Part shown: positions 1 through 6,886 of the stretch, one piece after another | Layout: every line of letters starts with the position of its first letter | Position numbering within the stretch: the first letter of the stretch is position 1 | Source: Microcystis sp. T1-4 | GTDB taxonomy: Bacteria; Cyanobacteriota; Cyanobacteriia; Cyanobacteriales; Microcystaceae | NCBI RefSeq assembly: GCF_000297435.1 | Contig: NZ_CAIP01000102.1 | Span: 1 to 9,942 of the forward strand | Direction: 5' to 3' | Length of the DNA: 9,942 nucleotides | The notes under the pieces: model-generated | What the model saw: only the letters and a program-made list of their open reading frames with translations | Databases searched by the model: none | What the model was told of the DNA's origin: nothing | Position numbers and translations under genes: made by a program

Positions 1-21
1 TTATCAGTTATCAGTTATCAG
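1..21. repeat. TTATCAG heptamer array, three perfect units
   Basis: Three exact tandem copies of TTATCAG start at the first base, so the array may continue left of the window. The same heptamer forms a longer array at 1213-1268, so the two arrays bracket the ketosynthase gene. Short tandem heptamers of this kind (STRR sequences) are common between genes in filamentous and colonial cyanobacteria. No function is evident. Confidence 0.9.
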
Positions 22-56
22 GAGATTTGCTTTTATTTATTCTCCCCGTCTCCCCA

Positions 57-81
57 ATTCATAATTCATAATTCATAATTC
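57..81. repeat. ATAATTC heptamer array overlapping the ketosynthase 3' end
   Basis: Three exact ATAATTC units (61-81) follow a partial unit (AATTC). Read on the minus strand, the array encodes the last residues of the neighbouring ketosynthase (Asn-Tyr-Glu-Leu) and supplies its TGA stop at 66-68. The bases just right of it (about 82-108) are C-rich low-complexity sequence, of the same kind as the 'tctccccgtctcccc' stretch at 40-54. The repeat tract therefore reaches into the coding region. Confidence 0.88.
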
Positions 82-1205
82 CCACTCCTTCTCCCCCATC
101 TCCCCACTGCGATGGCGGCATTTTGTCCTCCGAACCCGAAACTAAGACAGAGACAATTATGCAGGGAAAAATTAACAGCCGATCTAGTTAAATTTAATTG
201 AAAAGGCGACTCGCGCACACCCACACAGGGGGGAATTAGCTGATTTTTCAGAGCCATTAAACAAAAAGCCACACCTAACGCCCCCGAAGCCCCTAAAGTG
301 TGTCCTGTTGCGCCTTTTGTCGAGCTTACAGCCACTTGCGAGCCAAAAATGCTGGCGATCAGGTTTGCCTCCCGTTCATCGTTTAAACGGGTGCTAGTGC
401 CGTGGGCGTGAATGTAATTAATTTCATCTTTTCTTAATTGACTTCTGTGCAAACATAGTTCTATGGCTTTGGTAGCACTATGATTATCCACCGCCGGGGC
501 GCTAACATGATCGGCATCGCAGGTAAAACCATAGCCCAAAATTTGCCCGTAGATGGGGGCATTTCTGCTTAAAGCCAGTTCTTCCGATTCAAGGACTAAA
601 ATCGCCCCACCTTCCCCCAAAACCAAGCCTTCTCTAGCTATATCAAAAGGATAACAGCCCGTTTTCGCCAAAGCTCCCATCTGTTCAAATCCCACCAAAG
701 TTAAGGGAGTGATCGGAGTTTCGATCGCCCCTGCTAAAACTCGGTCGCATTCTCCCATTTTAATTAATTCTACACCCTGGGCGAGCGACCAGATGCCCGT
801 CGCACAGGCCGCCATGGGTGCTAAGACTGGGGCGCCGGTTTCTATCAATCTAGCGGTCAATACCGAGGTGCGATCGGGTAAACTGTCTAACCAGTTTTCT
901 ACTATTCCCGTCGCTGCCATCCGTTCCCATAAACCCTGACAACCGCGACTAGAACCGATAGTGACAGCACAATCCTTTAAGGGAGTCGTTAACTTCGCAT
1001 CTTCAAGGGCGGCAATTAGGGCAATTTTGGTTAAATCCTCTAAAAATGCGGGTTTGTGACCGATTAAACCCAGGGGTAAAGCGGGTAAATCAGAGAAGGG
1101 TTGTTGCCTAGTTATACCAGTTTTGCCCTCTAGTAATCTTTGCCAACTCTGACTTAAATTTCCCAGAGAACTGATCAACCCAATTCCCGTCACCACAACA
1201 TTCAT
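66..1205 (-). CDS. Beta-ketoacyl-ACP synthase (KAS II/FabF-like paralogue)
   Basis: The 379-residue protein belongs to the thiolase-fold condensing enzymes, which join malonyl-ACP to an acyl chain with loss of CO2 in fatty-acid or polyketide synthesis. The Cys-His-His triad is visible: Cys134 in MAACATG, His268 in HAHGTST and His302 in TGHTLGASGA, with Lys297 before the last. The N-terminal VVVTGIGLISSLG and C-terminal LSFGFGGQNAAI strands are also present. It is somewhat shorter than typical FabF (about 410 residues), with compact N-terminal loops. The last dozen residues (GRW to the end) are encoded by low-complexity DNA and a heptamer repeat, so the native C-terminus has probably been overwritten. 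The start at 1205 gives the expected first beta strand. No Shine-Dalgarno sequence is seen, because the upstream sequence is the TTATCAG array. Many cyanobacteria carry a second KAS besides the main FabF, and this could be that copy. The substrate is not deducible. Confidence 0.93.
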   Translation of the reverse strand: MNVVVTGIGLISSLGNLSQSWQRLLEGKTGITRQQPFSDLPALPLGLIGHKPAFLEDLTKIALIAALEDAKLTTPLKDCAVTIGSSRGCQGLWERMAATGIVENWLDSLPDRTSVLTARLIETGAPVLAPMAACATGIWSLAQGVELIKMGECDRVLAGAIETPITPLTLVGFEQMGALAKTGCYPFDIAREGLVLGEGGAILVLESEELALSRNAPIYGQILGYGFTCDADHVSAPAVDNHSATKAIELCLHRSQLRKDEINYIHAHGTSTRLNDEREANLIASIFGSQVAVSSTKGATGHTLGASGALGVAFCLMALKNQLIPPCVGVRESPFQLNLTRSAVNFSLHNCLCLSFGFGGQNAAIAVGRWGRRSGNYEL

Positions 1206-1212
1206 TTATCAT

Positions 1213-1268
1213 TTATCAGTTATCAGTTATCAGGTATCAGTTATCAGTTATCAGTTATCAGTTATCGG
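1213..1268. repeat. TTATCAG heptamer array upstream of the ketosynthase
   Basis: Eight heptamers run in tandem: six exact TTATCAG, one GTATCAG (1234-1240) and a terminal TTATCGG (1262-1268). The array ends 8 bp before the ketosynthase start codon, so it would form the 5' leader of that gene. On the minus strand it reads as repeated AACTGATA and contains many in-frame stops. A run of nine G (1283-1291) follows. Such arrays change length by slippage, which could alter leader length or promoter spacing. Confidence 0.92.
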
Positions 1269-1332
1269 AATATTAAATGATTGGGGGGGGGACGGCGAAG
1301 ATTAAATTATCGAAAAAATCGGGTCTAAAACC

Positions 1333-1388
1333 TCGCCTTAAGGCGAAAAGTTTTTGGAGCGGGGCATAAATCCCCGTTACAAAAACGG
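1333..1388. other. Cluster of three small inverted repeats, possible terminator or repeat remnant
   Basis: Three hairpin-forming elements lie close together. The first is a perfect 14-bp palindrome, TCGCCTTAAGGCGA, at 1333-1346. The second is CGGGG/CCCCG with a 7-nt loop (1360-1376). The third is CCGTT/AACGG (1374-1388), which overlaps the second and so competes with it. They lie 53 to 108 bp downstream of the isomerase stop codon. Transcription could end here, but on the minus strand no hairpin is followed by a strong U-run (only GGTTTT after the palindrome). On the plus strand the palindrome is followed by AAAAGTTTTT. The cluster may equally be a dispersed genomic repeat. Confidence 0.4.
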
Positions 1389-1440
1389 ACTCCTGCCCCC
1401 TGCCTCCGTTAACGTCGTGCGAACCCACCCTAACCGATCG

Positions 1441-2178
1441 CTATTTTTTCAGATTTTCTGCACCGGAAATAACTTTGGCCGAGTCAATTTTATCCCCTTG
1501 TTTGATCGTATCGACCACTTCCATTCCCTCAGTTACATAACCAAAAACGGCATAATCACCATCGAGGAAATTGATATCCGACAGGGCAAAATAAAACTGA
1601 GAAGAAGCGGAATTAGGCTGTTGAGAACGGGCCATGGCAATCGCACCGCGTTTATGGGGTAAAGCGACCATAGGAGTGCGGGCCGTGGCCTGTTGACCGA
1701 TTGCTTGCCCATAAATCGGCTCTTTTTCGTCTTTGAGGAGAATTTCCAGGGGAACATAACGGGATTGCTTGGTTTCTGGATCGACAAAACCACCGGTTCC
1801 GCGACCTTGGGGATCACCTCCTTGGGCGACAAAAGGCTGCGGTTCTGTAACCACGCGATGGAAAGTTAAACCATTATAAAAACCTCTCCCCACCAGATCC
1901 ACAAAGTTACCTGCGGTAATTGGGGCCGCATTGCCATCAATTTCGATCGTTACCGGTTTACCTTTGATGATCATCTCGACGACGGCAGTTCCATCTAAGC
2001 GGGGTTTGTGATTATCCATGTTGACACTGCCCGAACTGGCAGGTTGAGAAGTTTGGGTGATACTAGAATTATCGGGGGTGGAGTTAGCTTCTGGGGAAGA
2101 ACAGCCGAAAAGTGTCGTCGTTGTGATCAAAAAAACACAAACCACAGACAGCCAGCAAGATTTTCTTATCTTCATCAT
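1441..2178 (-). CDS. Cyclophilin-type peptidyl-prolyl cis-trans isomerase, predicted lipoprotein
   Basis: The 245-residue protein catalyses cis-trans isomerisation of X-Pro bonds, probably as an exported folding factor in the periplasm or thylakoid lumen. It has a basic N-terminus, a hydrophobic stretch (about 9-24) and a lipobox TLFGC with Cys26 as the expected lipidated residue. A Ser/Thr/Asn/Pro-rich linker follows (27-60). The cyclophilin domain spans about 64-240, with FHRV (Arg108), QGGDPQGRGTGG (119-130), SQFYF (193-197) and DGDYAVFG (207-213), all matching active-site segments of the family. The order FHR, QGGD, SQFYF, LDG..AVFG is that of bacterial and cyanobacterial cyclophilins with a short insertion (about 150-175). 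Two adjacent ATG codons are possible starts (2178 or 2175). No clear Shine-Dalgarno sequence precedes them. It starts 31 bp after the ycf4 stop codon, so co-transcription is likely. Confidence 0.95.
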   Translation of the reverse strand: MMKIRKSCWLSVVCVFLITTTTLFGCSSPEANSTPDNSSITQTSQPASSGSVNMDNHKPRLDGTAVVEMIIKGKPVTIEIDGNAAPITAGNFVDLVGRGFYNGLTFHRVVTEPQPFVAQGGDPQGRGTGGFVDPETKQSRYVPLEILLKDEKEPIYGQAIGQQATARTPMVALPHKRGAIAMARSQQPNSASSQFYFALSDINFLDGDYAVFGYVTEGMEVVDTIKQGDKIDSAKVISGAENLKK

Positions 2179-2209
2179 TATTTTATAGCCAAAAAGAGCG
2201 AAAAAAGGA

Positions 2210-2776
2210 CTACAATCCCTCTAGAGGAATTTCCAGAAAACGAGCGAGTTCCGCTCCTTGATTTTCCAATTCCGAGAGGGACATGGGATCACCGACGCGA
2301 GTTAAAGGGATATCACGACGCTGTTTAATCCGCAGGAATAGTTCCCGTTTTGGGTTGAGTCCTTCTCGCACTTCGGCCCGCACAGCTTGCACATCTTCGA
2401 GAGGCCAATCGAGATCAATGCGACGATTTTTGCCGGGGTAGCCCCAACGAAAGATTTTAACTTTGCCGGTTTCCTTGTTAAACTCGTTATAACCACCTCC
2501 GACATTCCAGAGGAGAGATAACCAGAGATAGATGGCTAAAAGCGTCCCCGCAGTGCCATAAAAGAGGAGAGCGACTCCTTGGGGAATAAATTGTAAGGAA
2601 CTGGTATCGCTAACGAGAAGTAGATTGACCTTCAAATAACTGGAAAGACCAGCGAGGAGAAACCCTAGACCGCCAATAGAGACGATTACAGCCCAAAAAT
2701 AGTTACTAGGGCGACGGGAACCCACTACTTCTCGCCGTAGGATCAGGCTATCTTTACTTGTTGTTTGCGCTTTCAT
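2210..2776 (-). CDS. ycf4: Photosystem I assembly protein Ycf4
   Basis: The 188-residue thylakoid membrane protein acts in assembly of the photosystem I reaction centre; homologues occur in chloroplast genomes and in cyanobacteria. The sequence shows the Ycf4 pattern. A short cytoplasmic N-terminus contains RREVVGSRRPSNYFWA. Two transmembrane helices follow (about 26-48 and 66-91), separated by a loop with LQFIPQG. A soluble domain contains NVGGGYNEF, IFRWGYPGKNRRI and DVQAVRAEVREGLNPKR, all family hallmarks. The length matches the usual 180-190 residues. The start at 2776 gives the expected N-terminus; only a weak purine stretch (AAAAAG) lies upstream. It is the first gene of a probable two-gene unit with the isomerase downstream. 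There is no link to the adjacent restriction island beyond strand. Confidence 0.97.
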   Translation of the reverse strand: MKAQTTSKDSLILRREVVGSRRPSNYFWAVIVSIGGLGFLLAGLSSYLKVNLLLVSDTSSLQFIPQGVALLFYGTAGTLLAIYLWLSLLWNVGGGYNEFNKETGKVKIFRWGYPGKNRRIDLDWPLEDVQAVRAEVREGLNPKRELFLRIKQRRDIPLTRVGDPMSLSELENQGAELARFLEIPLEGL

Positions 2777-2912
2777 GAATTCTTTTTAAGGTTGCCTAGA
2801 GTTATTTTACCAGCTTTTTTCTCCCCACTTCCCCAACCCCGACCTAGGGTGTTGATTGGGAGCGGAATGCCGCCAAAATCACTCATACACTTTTTCTCTG
2901 ATTAAGATCAAG

Positions 2913-2966
2913 GGTACTCTGTACCGGCGATTGCCTTCCAGAAAAGGTGATAACCTTCCAGAAAAG
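2913..2966. repeat. Small inverted and direct repeats downstream of the restriction gene
   Basis: This lies in the 201-bp gap between the restriction gene and ycf4. It contains a hairpin GGTAC-tct-GTACC (2913-2925) and a 13-bp direct repeat CCTTCCAGAAAAG (2934-2946 and 2954-2966, period 20). A second hairpin, AAGGT/ACCTT (2944-2957), reads into a short T-rich stretch on the minus strand. Together these could act as a weak terminator for the restriction gene, but the stems are only 5 bp. The rest of the gap (2777-2912) holds a C-rich low-complexity run and nothing else recognisable. Confidence 0.4.
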
Positions 2967-2977
2967 TTATCGAAAAT

Positions 2978-5900
2978 TTAGTTGGTTAATGCTTCGATTT
3001 CTTTGATTGCTTCGTCAATTCCTTCTTTAACTTTGCTCAATCCAGTTAAAAAGTATTGCCAATGACCGTGTTTGCCGTCGGCATTAATGGCATTACACCA
3101 GCGTTTAGCGGCTGCTTGCTTGACTTCCCTCAGTTCGTCCCATCCTTTAGTTTCTAGGATTAAATAGTTAGATTTAGCGGTCTTCAGACGGATAATAAAG
3201 TCTGGGATATAATCGTGGTCTTCCCCATTATGAAAATAGGGAATAGTAAACCCTAAGCGTTCATTTTTAACAAAGGCTGCAGTGGCGGGATGATTGTCAA
3301 TAATATAGGCGGCTGCCTGTTCCCATTGATCGGTATCAGCCACCACACAGTTAAGGTGAGACTTGACTACCTCTCTCACAGGTTTGCCGGTGAAGAAGTT
3401 AATATCATCGGTTGAACCGTTGCCTAGATGTGCCTCAAATTTGGGGATTTCTGGGGCTTCTCCGGCGCCGGTATCGGGATAAATGGACTCCGAGAGTTTT
3501 TCAATTACCCAACCGTAATAGGGGGAAAGAAACAGATCGAGAATGTGAGCGGGTTCTACTACTTTAACCTTTTCAGTTAGGTAGCGATCGCAGATTTTTC
3601 TTAATTGGGGAAACAAGACATGAGGGGGTGCTTGACATTGCTCGGTTTGGCAGTAAGTTTGGGTTAAATCAGCAGCTAATTCAAAGACTAATTCCTGTAA
3701 TCTTTTTCCCTGACGGTAAGGGTTGAGATCAAGGCTTTCCAGTTTGCCTGGACCAGATAGGCTATGACGACCTTGGTTATTAGCTAGAGTCGCTTTAACT
3801 TGGACTTCGGGGGCAATTTTGAAGGGGTTAATTTCTAAAGCGGCGATGGTTGTCCAATCAACGGTGACTCGGTTTTGTACGGCTTGGGTATAGCCTTTAA
3901 CTCTGGGAAATTCTAGGCGATATTGGGATTTTTGCGGCACTGAGTAAACATGATAGCGTTTTTCTGGCTGAGGTTTTGCCCCTTGGGGATTAGCTTTAAA
4001 GGGAACAACTTCAAAGGGAACTCCGAAAATTGTTGAAGTTTCTTCGGCAAATTTGTTATCCTCGGTGAGGTCATAACTGCGCCTTCTTAACCCCCTACCT
4101 ACCACCTGCTCACAGAGTAATTGGGATTGAAAGGGACGAATCCCAATAATATGTTTTACGGTGGAACAATCCCAACCCTCCGTAAGCATTCCTACAGAAA
4201 TTACACATTTTATATCGCGACCGGGGGGGTGAAACGGTCTAGCTAATTTCTCAGCTAGTTGGGCAAATCCTTCGGGATAAATATCGCGTCCTTGATCATC
4301 TTTTGTCCATTGAGTCTTACCAATGGTGTCTAAAGTAAAGCGCATCCATTTACTTTCATCGGATTTACTTTCACCCGATTCTAATTCTTCAACTACCTTA
4401 GAATCGACTCTAATCGTGTTAGTTTCTCCCTCGGTATTACGGAGCGATCGCAGGTTAGAGGAGGGTAAATCATTCGGTTTGATATCTTCTGCTATCCATT
4501 CATAGAGACATTTAGCAATCTTGGTATTCTTACAGACAATAATAAATACAGGCGGTCTGGGATCATCGGAGGCTGCCCATTCTTGTTTAATTTGTTCCCA
4601 CTGTCCCCCTAATAAGGTGATGGGATGTTGCACATATTTGAGGATAGCTTCCGGTGTAGGATTTATTCCTTTACCCCGTTCAGATCGGGTCATTTTCTTC
4701 ATTAACCATTCCCAGATATTAAAGTAAGCTAAATCTGAAACGGCTGCGCCGGTGGTATCTCTAACGGGTAATTGAGGAATTTTCACTAAACCTGCTTCAA
4801 TGGCATCCATTAAACTAAAATCACTGACGACCCACTCAAAGGGTTTATTAGTATTTTGTTTGGAAGATTTTAAGTAATAGGGAGTAGCGGATAGATCTAC
4901 ACAGAAATTAATGCCTCGATATTTGTTAATTCTATCTAAACCCTCAAGCCAAATCGTGGCTTCTTTTTCTTGATATTTTTCCGATTCTTGCTCATCGCCA
5001 GCATCATTATTATCCGAAGATAACCGAGATATCCGATAAGCATGATGCGCCTCATCATTAAAGACTAAAATGTTACCTTTATTCCCCACTTCTTGGGTTA
5101 AGATTCGTTTAATCCAAGCGGCATCACTTTCTAAATAGCGGGTAATTTCTACCTTGACTTCTTTAAGATTTCCCTGTGTATCATATTTCTCCCCTCCTTC
5201 AGCGACTTTTAACCGACCTAATGCGATTTGCTGTCCTAAAGTTTCTTGGGTTAGATATCTTGTTCCCCTAGCAGTTTCGTTTTTAGCGGCAATCTTAATC
5301 ACTTCGGCGGCGGTGGTTTTGACTCCCACTTTCACCACTTTGGCAGTGTCATTACCGGCAGTGGCAGGCGCTCGCTTTTCAAAAATATGCCAATTTGTCA
5401 CCAAGACTTTACCCTGTCTCAGTTTATCCATCAGGTGAGAGGGTACGAGGTCACGGGTGCGATATAAAGAAGCTTCGCCGTTGTCGGGGTTGAGTTCCTG
5501 CAATCTGCTTTTAATGGTGATATTGGGACAGATAATCAGGACAACATCGGAGAATTTAGCGTTACTGCGATCTGCTACTTTATTGAGGATGGACCATGCT
5601 GCTAACATCCCCATCACTGTTGTTTTGCCGCTTCCAGTTGCCATCTTACAGGCGTAGCGGATGAAAGCTTTTAGGGTGGTGTCAATGGGGGTGTCTTGGG
5701 GGATATGAATCCCTTGGCGAAAGTCGGCCCGTGATTCAATCAGGAAAATGATGGTTTCTACTGCTTCTTTTTGAGCAAAAAATAGGCGATGTTCTCTTCC
5801 TTCTCGGTTCCAATAGTCCAATAGTTCTAAGGTAGTACGACTGACACCGGGATAGTTTTCGTTTCTCCATTCTTTGACTTTGTTCCTGATGTGGTTAACC

Positions 5901-6115
5901 AAGGTCATTTCATAACCAGGGAAAAATTGATCGGGGGGTGAAAGTTTGAGAACTTTTCCTAATTCCCATTCGCTGTCACCTTCCCGGGGGGGATAGACAA
6001 TAGCCGGTCTTCTCCCTTCTTTTAATTCTGGTTCATAACCTTCTCGGATGAACCAATAACGGGAGGGTTCATCAAAGGGTGAGTTGAGAATCGGTTCGTT
6101 GACTTCGTAGGACAT
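2978..6115 (-). CDS. Type III-like restriction subunit: DEAD/DEAH helicase fused to PD-(D/E)xK nuclease
   Basis: The 1045-residue protein is the nucleolytic subunit of a restriction-modification system, expected to translocate or unwind DNA using ATP and cut unmodified DNA. Helicase superfamily 2 motifs appear in order: Walker A ATGSGKTT (159-166), a motif Ia-like region with ICPNITIKSRL (195-205), DEAH (354-357), motif III SAT (409-411), GWDC (647-650) and motif VI QVVGRGLRR (670-678). The C-terminal nuclease has PDF (971-973) and ETK (988-990), the D and ExK of a PD-(D/E)xK site. The architecture resembles Type III Res and the BPTD_3080-type restriction endonucleases; family placement beyond that is my inference. 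The probable methylation partner is encoded at 7940-9942, unusually far upstream. The first 52 bp of this gene are duplicated at 6931-6982. The start codon at 6115 is supported by that conservation; no Shine-Dalgarno sequence is visible. The reading frame is intact throughout. Confidence 0.93.
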   Translation of the reverse strand: MSYEVNEPILNSPFDEPSRYWFIREGYEPELKEGRRPAIVYPPREGDSEWELGKVLKLSPPDQFFPGYEMTLVNHIRNKVKEWRNENYPGVSRTTLELLDYWNREGREHRLFFAQKEAVETIIFLIESRADFRQGIHIPQDTPIDTTLKAFIRYACKMATGSGKTTVMGMLAAWSILNKVADRSNAKFSDVVLIICPNITIKSRLQELNPDNGEASLYRTRDLVPSHLMDKLRQGKVLVTNWHIFEKRAPATAGNDTAKVVKVGVKTTAAEVIKIAAKNETARGTRYLTQETLGQQIALGRLKVAEGGEKYDTQGNLKEVKVEITRYLESDAAWIKRILTQEVGNKGNILVFNDEAHHAYRISRLSSDNNDAGDEQESEKYQEKEATIWLEGLDRINKYRGINFCVDLSATPYYLKSSKQNTNKPFEWVVSDFSLMDAIEAGLVKIPQLPVRDTTGAAVSDLAYFNIWEWLMKKMTRSERGKGINPTPEAILKYVQHPITLLGGQWEQIKQEWAASDDPRPPVFIIVCKNTKIAKCLYEWIAEDIKPNDLPSSNLRSLRNTEGETNTIRVDSKVVEELESGESKSDESKWMRFTLDTIGKTQWTKDDQGRDIYPEGFAQLAEKLARPFHPPGRDIKCVISVGMLTEGWDCSTVKHIIGIRPFQSQLLCEQVVGRGLRRRSYDLTEDNKFAEETSTIFGVPFEVVPFKANPQGAKPQPEKRYHVYSVPQKSQYRLEFPRVKGYTQAVQNRVTVDWTTIAALEINPFKIAPEVQVKATLANNQGRHSLSGPGKLESLDLNPYRQGKRLQELVFELAADLTQTYCQTEQCQAPPHVLFPQLRKICDRYLTEKVKVVEPAHILDLFLSPYYGWVIEKLSESIYPDTGAGEAPEIPKFEAHLGNGSTDDINFFTGKPVREVVKSHLNCVVADTDQWEQAAAYIIDNHPATAAFVKNERLGFTIPYFHNGEDHDYIPDFIIRLKTAKSNYLILETKGWDELREVKQAAAKRWCNAINADGKHGHWQYFLTGLSKVKEGIDEAIKEIEALTN
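6064..6115 (-). repeat. 52-bp direct repeat, copy A (start of the intact restriction gene)
   Basis: These bases encode the start codon and first 17 residues of the restriction subunit. They match 6931-6982 at 51 of 52 positions (G at 6077 against A at 6944, which is a silent difference: CCC versus CCT for Pro13). Homology stops abruptly at the start codon on one side and at codon 18 on the other. xisH and xisI lie between the copies. Confidence 0.95.
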
Positions 6116-6144
6116 AGGGTTATTTAGGATTTTTTTCTTATGTA

Positions 6145-6474
6145 TTAACTCAAGGCAAACTCGGTTAAACTACGTTTATAGGGAGCCTGAAAACCTAAGA
6201 CTATATCTTGTTTAGGAACACCAGCAGCGATTAATTGATTGGCAATGCCGATTTCTGTTCCATCTCTTTGAATCCAGATTTTGTCATCTTTTATGTCAAG
6301 ATGAATAATCACACCATAGATTCGCTTTTGCTCTTTCCACCCAATATTTAAGACTTGGTAATGATGGCGTTTTGTGTCAAAAATAAGTTGAGTTTCTGTG
6401 TCATTTTTGCTGTCATTAACTGAATGTTGGGTGAGAATGTCTTGAATCAGTTGAGAGTAGTTTATTCTTTCCAT
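6145..6474 (-). CDS. xisI: XisI family protein (fdxN element excision controlling factor)
   Basis: The 109-residue protein matches the XisI family in length and pattern. It has an N-terminal MERINYSQLIQDIL helix, the strand region YQVLNIGWKEQKRIYG, VIIHLDIKDDKIWIQRDGTE (near 55-74), and the C-terminal segment LIAAGVPKQDIVLGFQAPYKR. In Anabaena PCC 7120, XisI and XisH are needed together with the recombinase XisF for excision of the fdxN element during heterocyst formation. Homologues are widespread in cyanobacteria without heterocysts, where their job is unknown. The gene overlaps the end of xisH by 13 bp and ends 29 bp before the restriction gene, so all three are probably co-transcribed. 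Its Shine-Dalgarno sequence lies inside xisH. No XisF-like recombinase is present in the window. Confidence 0.93.
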   Translation of the reverse strand: MERINYSQLIQDILTQHSVNDSKNDTETQLIFDTKRHHYQVLNIGWKEQKRIYGVIIHLDIKDDKIWIQRDGTEIGIANQLIAAGVPKQDIVLGFQAPYKRSLTEFALS

Positions 6475-6878
6475 AATACCGCCTCTTGTTTGAGAGAATT
6501 AAAGATTAAGAGTTTAATTTTATATTCGGCTACAGCGTCTTGAATAAATTGACGAGAGAAAAAGTCCTCATAGGTATCTTGAGGAATGGCTAGATAAAGA
6601 ATCCTTTCGGGTTGTTCCTGTTTTAATGCTAACCGATAATTGAGGATTTGTCCTAATGCGAGATGAAATTCGGTGACTTCTGATGCGCCTAAAAAAGATT
6701 TAATCTCTAGGGCAATTTTTTGACCTGCCTTTTCGGCGGCAATTAATCTTTCCGCGCCTAAGTCGATGTAAAATTCTACGTCATTGACTTTAAGATAAAG
6801 GGGATCATGGGTGATATTCCAGCCATCTTTTTCGAGGGCAATACACACGGATTGATTAAAAATATCTTTGGCTGACAT
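6462..6878 (-). CDS. xisH: XisH family protein, PD-(D/E)xK nuclease fold
   Basis: The 138-residue protein matches XisH: MSAKDIFNQSVCIALEKDGW at the start, then the core DLGAERLIAAEKAGQKIALEIKSF, then the helix FHLALGQILNYRLAL. The core fits a PD-(D/E)xK nuclease site, with Asp39 followed by Glu58-x-Lys60. A Gln77-x-x-x-Tyr81 motif follows, as in several RecB-like nucleases. XisH and XisI are jointly required for fdxN element excision in Anabaena; the biochemical activity of XisH is not something the sequence settles. xisH precedes xisI and overlaps it by 13 bp. It follows by 8 bp the stop codon of a short reading frame made from the duplicated start of the restriction gene. No Shine-Dalgarno sequence precedes the start at 6878, so coupling to that frame is possible. 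A pair of nuclease-like and small partner proteins inside an R-M locus also fits a defence or addiction role, which is inference. Confidence 0.93.
   Translation of the reverse strand: MSAKDIFNQSVCIALEKDGWNITHDPLYLKVNDVEFYIDLGAERLIAAEKAGQKIALEIKSFLGASEVTEFHLALGQILNYRLALKQEQPERILYLAIPQDTYEDFFSRQFIQDAVAEYKIKLLIFNSLKQEAVLWKE
6482..6487 (-). promoter_or_regulatory. Shine-Dalgarno sequence for xisI inside xisH
   Basis: AAGAGG on the minus strand lies 7 nt upstream of the xisI start codon, within the last codons of xisH. It supports the start at 6474 and suggests translational coupling of the overlapping pair. It is the only convincing ribosome binding site I see in this island; the other genes lack one. 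Confidence 0.6.
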
Positions 6879-6886
6879 AGAATTTT

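Noticed and set aside
709..939. Plus-strand reading frame of 76 codons
   Set aside because: It lies wholly inside the ketosynthase gene, antisense, with no recognisable protein pattern.
1..1268. TTATCAG and ATAATTC arrays as a CRISPR
   Set aside because: The units are contiguous heptamers with no spacers; they are simple tandem repeats.
1354..1662. Plus-strand reading frame of 102 codons across the isomerase 3' end
   Set aside because: Antisense to the cyclophilin domain, which has all family motifs; the composition is not protein-like.
2008..2328. Plus-strand frame across the isomerase/ycf4 junction
   Set aside because: Antisense to two well-supported genes; no domain is visible.
2804..2809. 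Possible -10 box TAAAAT upstream of ycf4
   Set aside because: No -35 hexamer at the right distance; AT-rich hexamers are expected by chance here.
5154..5657. Plus-strand frames inside the restriction gene (also 4323-4727)
   Set aside because: All are antisense shadows of the helicase domain, whose motifs are complete on the minus strand.
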